From Microbispora oryzae (lineage in GTDB: Bacteria > Actinomycetota > Actinomycetes > Streptosporangiales > Streptosporangiaceae), in contig NZ_JAFCNB010000008.1 in the NCBI RefSeq assembly GCF_017896165.1, positions 62,001 through 126,000 of the forward strand: a stretch of DNA of 64,000 nucleotides. Reading direction: 5' to 3'. The notes beneath the pieces were generated by a model. It saw only the letters and a program-made list of their open reading frames with translations, had not been told where the DNA came from and ran no database searches. The translations under genes were made by a program, and so were the position numbers. Numbering within the stretch: the stretch's first letter is position 1; every line of letters starts with the position of its first letter. Below, piece after piece: positions 44,312 through 55,700 of this stretch.

Positions 44312-45427
44312 ATGGATCAGATCACCCCGGCGCGGGCGCTCACCCTGCGGATGGCCGGCCTGCTGTTGCGGGACCGGCATGACGGCACGGACCGGCCGGC
44401 TGACGTGGCCGACGTGGTGACCTGGCTCGGCGCGATGCAGGCGCAGGACCTGGCCAGCGGCCTGTGGTCGTTCGGCGTGCGTCTGCCTGGCCACACCGTC
44501 GGCGACGTGACCTCCGCGCTGGAGCGGCGTGAGGCGCTGCGCACCTGGCCCATGCGCGGCACCGTCCACTTCGTCCCGGCGCGGGACGCCCACTGGATGC
44601 TCGACCTGATGGGTTCGCGGGCCCTGGCCGGCGCGGCGAGGCGTCGCCAGTTCCTCGGCTTGAGTGACGAGGTCGCCGACCGGGCGGTGGAGGTGCTGGG
44701 CGCGGCGCTGGCCGGCGGCGGCCGCCTGACCCGGTCGCAGTGCATGGCCGTGCTCGCCGGCAAGGGCATCGAATCCGCCGGTCAGTTCGGTTACCACCTG
44801 CTGTGGTACGCCAGCCAGCGCGGTGTGCTGTGCATCGCCCCGAACATCGGCAACGAGCAGAGCTTCGTGCTGCTCGACGAGTGGGTTCCCGAGCCGCACC
44901 GGCCCGACCGCGACGAGGCGCTGGCCACCATCGCGGTGCGGTATTTCCGCGGCCACGGGCCGACCACGAGACAGGATTTCGCCGGCTGGACCGGGCTGAC
45001 CATGGCAGACGTCAAGCGTGGCATCGCCGCGGCCGGCGACCGGCTGGCCGGCGTGACCGTCGACGGCGTCGAGATGTACCTGGATCCGGCGCTGCTCGAC
45101 ACCGCGCCGGCCGCGATGGACGGCTGCGAGGTCCTCGTGCTGCCGGGGTTCGACGAGTATCTGCTGGGCTACAAGGACCGTTCGCTCATGCTCGCCGATG
45201 AGCACAAGGCGGCCATCATCCCCGGCAACAACGGCATATTCCAGGCGACCGTGGTGTGTGACGGACGCGTCGTCGGGACCTGGAAGCGGTCACTCGCCAA
45301 GACCACGGTGCGGATCGTCGTCGATCCGCTCGTGCCGCTGGGCAGGGCGGAGCGGCTCAGGATCGAGCAGGCGTTTGACGAGTACGGGCGTTTTGTGGGC
45401 CTTACGCCGGAGGTGCGCCTGCCGTAA
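44312..45427 (+). CDS. Winged-helix DNA-binding domain protein (HTH_42, AlkZ-like)
   Basis: This 371-residue protein belongs to the HTH_42/AlkX-AlkZ-like group. Signatures are VVTWLGAMQAQDLASGLWSF, RTWPMRGTVHFVPARDAHWM, RYFRGHGPTTRQDFAGWTGL, the conserved LVLPGFDEYLLGYKDRSLML and AAIIPGNNGIFQATVVCDG. Some members are DNA glycosylases that unhook interstrand crosslinks and are found near genotoxic antibiotic clusters; the canonical QxQ catalytic motif appears here as QAQ (in GAMQAQDL). ATG 44312 follows GAGGAGG. A DNA-repair role is plausible but not proven. Confidence 0.85.
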   Translation: MDQITPARALTLRMAGLLLRDRHDGTDRPADVADVVTWLGAMQAQDLASGLWSFGVRLPGHTVGDVTSALERREALRTWPMRGTVHFVPARDAHWMLDLMGSRALAGAARRRQFLGLSDEVADRAVEVLGAALAGGGRLTRSQCMAVLAGKGIESAGQFGYHLLWYASQRGVLCIAPNIGNEQSFVLLDEWVPEPHRPDRDEALATIAVRYFRGHGPTTRQDFAGWTGLTMADVKRGIAAAGDRLAGVTVDGVEMYLDPALLDTAPAAMDGCEVLVLPGFDEYLLGYKDRSLMLADEHKAAIIPGNNGIFQATVVCDGRVVGTWKRSLAKTTVRIVVDPLVPLGRAERLRIEQAFDEYGRFVGLTPEVRLP

Positions 45428-45520
45428 GCCGTCGACGCCCCGCCAAGCCGGTGAACCCGCCACCCAGCCGAGTCGCGAAACGGGTAGTCGCCGGCCAAAC
45501 GCAGCCGTACGCTCGCCGGC

Positions 45521-46039
45521 ATGGCGGACATCGGCTATCTCGACGCCTGGGCGATGTGGCTGTCGAGAGATCCCGCGCTGCGGGACGCCCACCTCATCGG
45601 CCTGAGCATGGAGTGGTGGGGCCGCCTTGGCAAGATCGGAGCCTTCCTCGGCGGAATGACGGTGGTCCTCGACATTCTCGGCCCTGAACGGATCCGGGAG
45701 TACGGCGGCCGTATCCGGCGGCTGCCCCGTTCTCCGGCGAAGGGAGTGCTCGCCGCGGCGGCGACCGCGGGCGTCGCGCTCCTCACCAGCCTTGTGGGGA
45801 TGGCGGCCGACATCGCCACCGGTCCTTTCGGCGGACGGGTCGCCCTGGTGGGTCTTGTGCTCCTGGTGATCCTTGCCGTCGTCTGGATAGCGCTGGCCGC
45901 CGCCCGAGCGAAGCTTTTCGAGAGCGCGTTGAACGGAATCGCCTGGATCCTGGAGCATCCGAGATCTCTCGAATGGTGGCGCGGGCTGAGTCTTCTCCTC
46001 CTGATCGCCGGATTCCATTTCGACCTGCTCGCGTCGTAG
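45521..46039 (+). CDS. Four-helix membrane protein of the STAND cassette, unknown function
   Basis: This 172-residue protein has hydrophobic segments at about 40-53, 77-95, 105-125 and 150-170, separated by Arg-rich loops (PERIREYGGRIRRLPRSPAK). I recognise no family. It precedes, on the same strand with an 80-base gap, a small helical protein and a STAND NTPase. In such cassettes a small membrane protein may be the killing or signalling effector, but here that is only an inference from neighbourhood. Confidence 0.7.
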   Translation: MADIGYLDAWAMWLSRDPALRDAHLIGLSMEWWGRLGKIGAFLGGMTVVLDILGPERIREYGGRIRRLPRSPAKGVLAAAATAGVALLTSLVGMAADIATGPFGGRVALVGLVLLVILAVVWIALAAARAKLFESALNGIAWILEHPRSLEWWRGLSLLLLIAGFHFDLLAS

Positions 46040-46118
46040 GCAAGGACCCAGGCATCGCGGCCGGAGCGTAACGCGCTCTTTCCGGGCGCCGACAGACAAG
46101 GGACGGGAGGGCGATGGG

Positions 46119-46670
46119 ATGCCGGATTCGTTGACTCTCGGAGCGCTGGGGGCGGTGGCGCTCAGCGAGGGGATCAAGTTCCTCTACGACGAGGCGCGGG
46201 AACTGCTGAAACGGTGGCGGGAGAGACGGGACCGCGACGTGGTCGAGGTGCCGGGCTCCGCTGCCGAGGTGCTGGACGCCCCGCTGGCCGCGGCGGAGGT
46301 CGCGGACTCCGTTGTCGCGGAGAACTCCGAGTCGTTGACGTCGCTCCGCCGCGAGCTGATCGAGTACGCCGAGGAGGGGCGCGTGCCCGACCCGGGCGAC
46401 CGCGGCCTGCTGGAGACGGTCGACGCTTTACGGCGGGTGCTTGAAGTCGCCTACGGCCAGCGGATCACGTTCAGGGGTGAGCAGCGGGAACCGACGGGCA
46501 CGGGGATCGACGTGACCGTCGAGGCCGACGTGGTCGAGGGGTATCTGGCCGGTCTCCGGGCGCGCGGCGGGCTCGGCCCCGGCACGGAGGTCCACTCCCG
46601 GATGAGGGTCGGGCGGGTGTCCGCGGGAGGCGAGGCGGTCGGGGTCGACCTGGACGGCCGGAGCGGTTGA
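46119..46670 (+). CDS. Small helical protein coupled to the STAND NTPase, with C-terminal Gly/Val motif
   Basis: This 183-residue protein has an amphipathic N-terminal region (LGAVALSEGIKFLYDEAREL), a charged helical middle (about 65-125) and a beta-rich C-terminus ending in VGRVSAGGEAVGVDL (residues 164-178). The same pattern, IGTVEAGARVANVQI, occurs in the adjacent NTPase at residues 135-149. The stop codon overlaps the NTPase start by 4 bases, so the two proteins are made together in the same place. Shared short motifs between a small protein and an NLR-like NTPase suggest physical pairing. GGGAGG precedes ATG 46119. No family name can be given. Confidence 0.75.
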   Translation: MPDSLTLGALGAVALSEGIKFLYDEARELLKRWRERRDRDVVEVPGSAAEVLDAPLAAAEVADSVVAENSESLTSLRRELIEYAEEGRVPDPGDRGLLETVDALRRVLEVAYGQRITFRGEQREPTGTGIDVTVEADVVEGYLAGLRARGGLGPGTEVHSRMRVGRVSAGGEAVGVDLDGRSG

Positions 46671-49600
46671 GCGCCGTGCCGGCCGCGGTGCCCGGACGCT
46701 CCGTCGTTCCGGATATCGCCGAGCTCGTGCCCCGGCCGTGGATCCTGGCCCGGCTGGATCGGTGGCTGCGGGAAGAGGACGGCCGGATCTTCCTGATGAC
46801 GGGGCCGCCCGGGACGGGGAAGACCTGGTTCGCCGCGCAGCTCGTACCGCCCGAGGACGAGCGCGAGGCGCAGGGCGGCCACGAGGGCCGGCCGGAGGTG
46901 GTGCTGGCCCACTTCTGCGACGCGAGCGACGAGCGCACGCTGGACGCGCTGGACTTCGTCCGGGCGCTGTCGGGAGCGCTCGCCCGCCGCATACCTCGGT
47001 TCGCGGACGCGCTGGCGGCCTCGGCCGCGAGCGCGTCCGCGGTCATCACGATCAACAGCACGCAGACCATCGGCACGGTGGAGGCCGGGGCGCGGGTCGC
47101 CAATGTGCAGATCCGCCTGCCGAGGGACGTTCCCACCCGGCAGGCCTTCGCGCACCTGGTTCGGCGCCCGCTTGAGGCCGCCGTGGCGGACGGGTGGGAC
47201 CAGCGACTGCTGGTGGTCGTGGACGACCTGTCCGCCGGGTACCGCTACGACGCCGAGGACACGATCGCCCACCTGATAGGGGTGGCGACCGACAATCCGG
47301 CGGAGCTGCCCGAGGTGCTGCGCTTCGTCGTGACCAGCAGGCCGGATCCGTGGGTGCTGCGCGACCTGCCGCCGCCGGCTCTGGACCTGCGGTCGGACCG
47401 GCCTGCCGAGGAGGAGGACATCCTCCGATACGTACGACGCCGGTTGCCTGCCGCCGGAGCCGCATGGCGGCTGTGGGCCGATCGCATCGCGGCGGCGGCC
47501 GACGGCAACTTCCTCTACGCCCGGCATGTGGTCGAGCTCCTGCTGGCCCGGGACGAGGTCCTGCCGGAGGCGCCGGCCGACCTGCCCGAAGGGCTGATCG
47601 ATCTCTACCGGACCTGGTTCAGGACGGACATCGCGCGTTCGCGCGATCTGTGGTGGAAGCTCTATGAGCCGGTGCTGGCCGCCCTCACCGTGGCTCGCGG
47701 CGCCGGACTCACCCACGATCAGTTGTGCGGCATCACCGGCTTGCCGCGCTCCCGCGTGCGCCGCGTGCTGGAGGAGTGCGCGCAGTTTCTGCTCGGCGCG
47801 CCGCGGTCGGGGCCCGTCCGGCTGTACCACGACTCCTTCCGCGACTACCTCGCGCAGGAGGAGGTGCAGGTCGAGGAGGCGCACCGCGCCGTGGTCGAGT
47901 ACTTCGCCCGCCGTCAGGGCGACGGCTGGCTCGACGCACCCGCGTACGCGTGCGACCACCTCGCCACCCACGCCGCCGCGATCGGCGAGCTCGCGGGCCT
48001 GGTGAACCGTCCGGAGTTCCTCGTCGTCGCGGAGCCCGTCGGCGTGCTGCGCGGACTCTCCCAGCAGCGGATCGTCGGCGGGTACGCCGAGACTTACCGG
48101 CGGGCCGGCTGGCTGCTCGCGGACCGCGACCGGAGCGAACGGGCGTCCTACCTGCAGACGGCGGCCTACGAGCTGGGTGAGGCGGAGGCCGCGACGGCGT
48201 TCGCCGGGCTGCCGCTGGAACGCCGGTGGCAGCCGTTGTGGGCCTCGATGCTCCGCCACCGTCCGGGACGTGTCCTCGGCACGCACCCGGGCGGTGTGCT
48301 CGACCTGCTGCCGCTCACGCGTCCGGACGGTACGACGGTCGTGACCGTGAGCGGGGACGGCACGGTGCGGTTCAGAGACCTGCGCACCGGCACGGTGAAC
48401 GGCGTCGTTTCACTGCCGTCGGCCACTCCGGCCGCCCGGCTCGCGCTCCTCGGCGCCGTAGACGAGACCGTCCTGCTGGTTACGGCGCTTGATCTGGTGT
48501 GGCTGATCGACCCGGTACGGATGGAGGTGACCGGTTCTGTGCCCGCGCGGGCCGAGTCGCCGGTGACCTCGATGACCCCGATCGTGCTGCGGGATCGGGA
48601 CGCCATCGTGCTCGGGTACGCCGACGGTGTCCTCCAGGCGGTCGATCCGGGTGCCGGCGAGCCGCTCACGGAGGCGGTGCCCGCCCACGAGGGCCCGGTG
48701 CTGTCGTTGACGGGAGGCTTCGACGACGGCGTGCTGTCCTGCGGGGCCGACGGCGCGGTGGCCCTCTGGGGCCTGGACGGAGAGGCCACCTGCCAGCCCG
48801 TGATCCGTCCGCCGGATCCACCCACCTGGTGCGCGGCGAGCCGGTTACTGATCGACGACGAACGCTTCGTGATCGCGGCCGGTTACAGCGACGGCGTGAC
48901 GGACGTGATAGTCGGCGGACACGACGCGCCGGACAGGACGATCGGCTTCGGCGGCCACGAGCCGGCGGCCTGGCGGCTCGAGGCCGACTTCGCCTCCTCG
49001 GGTCTGGTCTGGCATACGAGGATGCACGAGCAGGGCGTGAACGGTTATGGGGATGTCCTGCGGGAGGTGCGCGATTCGCACCTCGGCGACTTGGACCCCG
49101 GAGACGGTCCGCCCGAGTCACGCGAGATCATTCTGATGTCCGGCGGAGTGACCTCCGTCGACCTCGCGGAGGTGGAAGGTCGCCTTCACATGGTCACGGG
49201 CGGGCAGGACGGCAAGGTCACGCTGATCCACCACCCCGACGAGGACGGGTCCGTGGCGGAGTCGTTGGTGCCGTGGGGGGAACCGGTCTCCACGGTCAGG
49301 TTCACCGAGCTGGACGGACGGCTCGTGTTGTTGTCCGGGGAGTCCGCGGTGGGCGGCACCATCCGTCAGTGGCCGCTGCGATCGGGGGCGGATCCGCTGC
49401 CGCCTCCGGTCGGCGAGCTGGCGGCCCCGGTGATCGGCTTCGACGGAATGGTCGACGAGTCGGGCCGGCAGGTCGTCGCGGTCGCGCTCGCCGACGGCTC
49501 CGTCGAGCTGCGTGAGGAGGACGGCAGGCGGCCCCTGGAAGCGGGCGGACTGGAGCCGGTGGGCGTCCGCCTGTGGCGCTGGGGGCGGTCGGTCTGTGTG

Positions 49601-50332
49601 GCCGCCTTCGGGCGGCACGGATCGGAGGCGGCCCTGCGGTTGTGGACCCCCGGCTCCTCCGGCGAGACGGTCGTGACCGACGTCCGCCTCGGCCGTCCCG
49701 GCACCGTCCACGAGGTCACGGTGGTGGGGGACGGCGGCCGGTTGCTCGCCGCGGGCGACTGGGAGGAGCCCGTTCTCTGGACGCTGGCCGCGGACGACGA
49801 CCGGTGGGAGGCCGGCCCGTTGCCGGTTCCCGACGTGCATCCCCTCGCGGCCGGTATGAGCAATGTCGTGCGGTGGATGACGCCGGTGGCCGGTTCGCAG
49901 GGCCGCGAGGTCTTCATCGGTGGTCAGGCGATCGTGCACCACCTCACCTCCCAGGGGCATCGGATCCGCGCACACCTGCTCCTTCCCCAGACGAACGCGG
50001 TCTCGATCCCTCACGAGGGCGGGCGAGCACTGTTCTTCGGAGGCGGGTCCTCGGCGCGGGTGGAGAACCTGGACGACTCCGATGCCTCGACGGATCTCGA
50101 CGCCCCTCCCGACAGCGAGGTCCTGGCGGTCGGAGCGCTGGAGGACGGCTCACTTCTGGCCGCGGGCACCGGCGACGGCCGGTTGCTGGTGTGGTGCGGG
50201 CCGGACCACCCCGGCCACCCCGACCATGTCGTTCAGCTCGGCTCACCGATCCGTCAGATCGCCGTACCCGCCCCCGGCAGCCTGATCGTGCGCACCGACC
50301 TGGGGATCCAGGCCCTCCGGCTCAACGCCTGA
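46667..50332 (+). CDS. STAND NTPase (NACHT-like) with C-terminal WD40/beta-propeller region
   Basis: This 1221-residue protein has a P-loop NTPase domain: Walker A GPPGTGKT at 46-53, Walker B VVVDD at about 183-187, sensor-like FVVTSRPDPWVLRDL at about 220, then helical ARC/winged regions (about 240-500; RLYHDSFRDYLAQEE is typical of STAND WH/ARM parts). The C-terminal 700 residues form repeated beta blades (VVTVSGDGTVRFRDLRTGTV; SCGADGAVALWGLDG; MVTGGQDGKVTLIHH). STAND proteins oligomerise when a trigger is sensed by the repeat domain; many act in defence or programmed death. TTG 46667 overlaps the upstream stop; GTG 46676 is an alternative. There is no N-terminal effector, so the output may lie in the neighbouring genes. 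Confidence 0.88.
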   Translation: MSAVPAAVPGRSVVPDIAELVPRPWILARLDRWLREEDGRIFLMTGPPGTGKTWFAAQLVPPEDEREAQGGHEGRPEVVLAHFCDASDERTLDALDFVRALSGALARRIPRFADALAASAASASAVITINSTQTIGTVEAGARVANVQIRLPRDVPTRQAFAHLVRRPLEAAVADGWDQRLLVVVDDLSAGYRYDAEDTIAHLIGVATDNPAELPEVLRFVVTSRPDPWVLRDLPPPALDLRSDRPAEEEDILRYVRRRLPAAGAAWRLWADRIAAAADGNFLYARHVVELLLARDEVLPEAPADLPEGLIDLYRTWFRTDIARSRDLWWKLYEPVLAALTVARGAGLTHDQLCGITGLPRSRVRRVLEECAQFLLGAPRSGPVRLYHDSFRDYLAQEEVQVEEAHRAVVEYFARRQGDGWLDAPAYACDHLATHAAAIGELAGLVNRPEFLVVAEPVGVLRGLSQQRIVGGYAETYRRAGWLLADRDRSERASYLQTAAYELGEAEAATAFAGLPLERRWQPLWASMLRHRPGRVLGTHPGGVLDLLPLTRPDGTTVVTVSGDGTVRFRDLRTGTVNGVVSLPSATPAARLALLGAVDETVLLVTALDLVWLIDPVRMEVTGSVPARAESPVTSMTPIVLRDRDAIVLGYADGVLQAVDPGAGEPLTEAVPAHEGPVLSLTGGFDDGVLSCGADGAVALWGLDGEATCQPVIRPPDPPTWCAASRLLIDDERFVIAAGYSDGVTDVIVGGHDAPDRTIGFGGHEPAAWRLEADFASSGLVWHTRMHEQGVNGYGDVLREVRDSHLGDLDPGDGPPESREIILMSGGVTSVDLAEVEGRLHMVTGGQDGKVTLIHHPDEDGSVAESLVPWGEPVSTVRFTELDGRLVLLSGESAVGGTIRQWPLRSGADPLPPPVGELAAPVIGFDGMVDESGRQVVAVALADGSVELREEDGRRPLEAGGLEPVGVRLWRWGRSVCVAAFGRHGSEAALRLWTPGSSGETVVTDVRLGRPGTVHEVTVVGDGGRLLAAGDWEEPVLWTLAADDDRWEAGPLPVPDVHPLAAGMSNVVRWMTPVAGSQGREVFIGGQAIVHHLTSQGHRIRAHLLLPQTNAVSIPHEGGRALFFGGGSSARVENLDDSDASTDLDAPPDSEVLAVGALEDGSLLAAGTGDGRLLVWCGPDHPGHPDHVVQLGSPIRQIAVPAPGSLIVRTDLGIQALRLNA

Positions 50333-52336
<2,004 letters not shown>

Positions 52337-52350
52337 TCAGGCTATTCCCG

Positions 52351-52387
52351 GCCCTCCGGTGCGGCGCGCCCCGCCGCATCGGAGGGC
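52351..52387 (+). terminator. Terminator of the xylanase gene
   Basis: A 16-bp stem (52351-52366 with 52372-52387, one G-U) and a 5-nt loop, followed by ATTTCTGCTTTTAT. Starts 14 bases after the stop codon. Confidence 0.85.
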
Positions 52388-52737
52388 ATTTCTGCTTTTA
52401 TCCGCATTACGCCGCACTTGTTACGCTCATATTTATTCGGCGTTAACGATCAAGGTGCCGGGCGGCAGCACTCGCGCGCGGCGAAGGCCGCCCGGCCGAT
52501 GGACATCAGCGCGCACTTCACCTCTCCCCTTCCTGCCTCGGGTCCGCTCGCGTAGCCACCTGATCAGGCATTAATTCGGCGGCGACCCTCTTGGGCCCGC
52601 CACAGGGACAGTCCGCGCCGCCAGCCACAAATGCGACGTCTCACCAAATAAGACGCTCTTATTACGAAACCCACCAGAAACGTTGGCTGGCTAACGTCCC
52701 GACTGCACCACTTCTCACTCCTTTATCGGGAGAGCTT
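52388..52737. other. Intergenic region, nothing recognised
   Basis: No gene or clear operator is seen between the xylanase terminator and the giant hydrolase. Local AT content is higher near 52640-52700, which may hold its promoter. Confidence 0.4.
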
Positions 52738-55700
52738 GTGAAAGTACCAACACGGAGGAGCGCCCGCGTGCTTCTCCGGGTGATCGCTGCCTCATTGACG
52801 GTCCCCGTAGCGCTGACCGCACTGACCGCGACGTCCCCCGCCACGGCCGCCACGACGAAGGCGCCCGCGCCGAAGCCCACCCCGACGACGCCGGCGACGC
52901 CTTCGGCCGCCCTGCCGGACCCCACGGCCCGCGGGCCGTTCGGGCAGCAGGTCATCGAAGAGGCCAAGTTCGGCCTGGCGACCATCGAGGAGCCCAACTC
53001 CGACGGAGCCGCCCCGACGGCGGGGACGGCGCAGGCGCCGGAGCAGGTCGAGATTCGCGGTCAGCTCTACATGCCGGACTGGAGCCGGCGTACCAAACCC
53101 TCGCCACTGATCGTCCTGGTGCACGGCAACCACGGCTCCTGCGACGCCGGCCAGGACAGCGCGCACGCCACCTGCTCGCAGTTCAAGCACAACGAGGACG
53201 GCTACGCGTACCTCGCGGAGAACCTCGCGACCTGGGGATACACGACGTTCTCCGTGTCGCAGGACCAGCTGATGATGCGGCAGGACAACAACAAGGGCAA
53301 GGGCATGCACAACCGGCGCATGCTCATCGCCGCCACCCTCGACGCGATCAGCGCGGCCAACCGGCCCAAGGGCCTGCCCGTCGACGACCACACGACGATC
53401 GGCACGACGCTCTCCGGCCACCTCGACATGAGCCGCATCGGCCTGATGGGGCACTCGCGGGGCGGCGACGCGGTCGCGAACTTCCTCGACTACAACCGCA
53501 TCCGCACCGACGGTCCGCGTTATCCGATCCGCGGCGTCATCTCACTGGCGCCGGTCGACTACGAACGCAAGGCCCCGTACGGCATGCCGTTCATGGCGAT
53601 CCTGCCGATGTGTGACGGCGACGTCTCCAATCTGCAGGGCGCCCGGCTGTTCGAGCGCAGCCAGTACGTCAACCCCGCCGACCCCTTCCCGCGGATCCAG
53701 GTGGAGCATCTGGGCGCGATCCACAACTGGTACAACACCGTCTGGTACGCCGACGGCGGCGCGGACGGCCAGGGCAACAACGACGCGGCGTGCGGAAACT
53801 CCGCGCCGTTCGCCACCAACAACATCCACCCGCACAACCTGCGGCTGAGCGGTGCGGCGAGCTACACCGACCCGAACCAGAACTACGTGGTCGACAACTC
53901 CGACCCGCTCAACCCCGCGGTGAACACCAAGATCTCGGGCGACGCGGCGCGCATGGGCGACCAGGAGAAGCTCGGACTGGCGACGATGGCCGCCTTCCTC
54001 CGTCGCTACGTCGGCGGCGAGGGCGCGTTCCAGCCGTACATGACGGGTCAGCTCTCGAACACCTCCACCGGGCTGCAGGTCCCGCCGGCGGCCTGCCCCA
54101 CCAGCCCGTCCGGCACGGCGATCCCGTGCAACCAGCGGGTCAACACGAGCTACTTCGCCGCGCCGCAGGAGCGGGTCGACGTGATACGTCCCGAGGTGAA
54201 GAACCCGCTCACGCTCAACGCCCTCGGCGGCTCCCTGAGCGGCAGCGGCTTCGCGGACCCGTACGCGCAGGCCGCGGGCGTCACGCCCAAGCCGGCCTCG
54301 ACCGCGGGCGGGTTCGACTGGTGCAACCCGGAGCCGCAGGACTTCGCGCCGTCGCAGCTCGGCAAGAGCGGGCTGCCGGCCGCGGCCAAGCCCTGCCCGA
54401 TCCCCGCGGCGGGCGCGCTCGGCGGCCAGAACGGCACCCGCGAGAACAGCCCGATCAACCACTCCTACGGCCGTCAGCTCACGCTCGCGTGGGACCAGGG
54501 CTCGGCCGCCACGCTCACGGCCCAGATCCCGGCCGCGTCGAAGGACATGCGCGGCCTCAACGCCCTGGCCCTGGACGCCGCCGTCAACTTCTTCGACACC
54601 CGCAACCCGGGCGCCGACAACCGCGGCGACAGCACCAAGGACACCACGGTGAACGGCACCCCGGACAACCCGGCGTGGCCGAACGAGCGGCCGACGTCGT
54701 ACGACCCGGCCTCGACGACCCAGCACTTCGTGATCGCGCTGAGCGACACGGCCGGTCACGAGGGCACCGCCGACGCCGGAGACCCGCGCTGGGGCAACGC
54801 CCTGCACATGTCGACCGGTACGAACACGCCGAACACGCACATCGTCCTCGACCAGATCCGGGTCCCGCTCAGCGAGTTCGCGGCGCAGGGCGTGGACGTC
54901 GGCTCCCTGTCGAAGCTGGAGTTCCGCTTCGGTGTGGGTGACATGCCGAAGTCGGGCTCGATCGAGATGGCCGATGTGCGCTTCCAGGAGAGCGAGGCCG
55001 GGTCGAAGCTCCTGTCGGACGGGGACAAGGCGAACGGCGCCGGCTACGGCCGGTCCGCCCTCGGCGGCCCGGACCCGGCGACCTACCTCGCCGGCTACGA
55101 CAACACTCCGGGCGACGTCAAGCTCAACGACGTGGTCGCGAACCCGCAGGGGAACACCACCTGGACGGTCGACGACGACAGGAAGCAGTGCCCGGACGCC
55201 CAGTTCACCTCTGTCCAGGCGGCCGTCGACTACGCGGCGCCCTGGGACACGATCGTGGTTTGCGAGGGCGTCTACCAGGAGTCGTCGACCCCGCTGAACA
55301 GCGCGTCCAACCCGGTCCAGACCGGCGCGCGGAACGGCCTTACCATCAACAAGCCCTTGAAGATCAAGGGCGCGGGATCGGACAAGGTGATCATCGAGCC
55401 GGACCAGTCCCTGGGGACGCTGGCGGGCGACCAGCCCTACCTGCGTGACGGCGGCGGAAACGTGATCACGGTGTCCAGGCAGTCGCTCGGTTCGACCGAC
55501 ACCAACGAGCTGTTCGTCGACATCTCGGGCGTGACGGTGACCTCGGGCAAGGTCTGGGCCGAGGCGGGCATCGCGTACTTCGGCGCGGCCGGACGGGTCG
55601 CGGACAGCGTCGTCGGTCCGATGAAGGTCGCGGCCGACGCGCAGGAGCTGGCCGCGCACCCGCACGGCTGGGGCGTCGTCAAGACCGGCGTGATCCAGGG

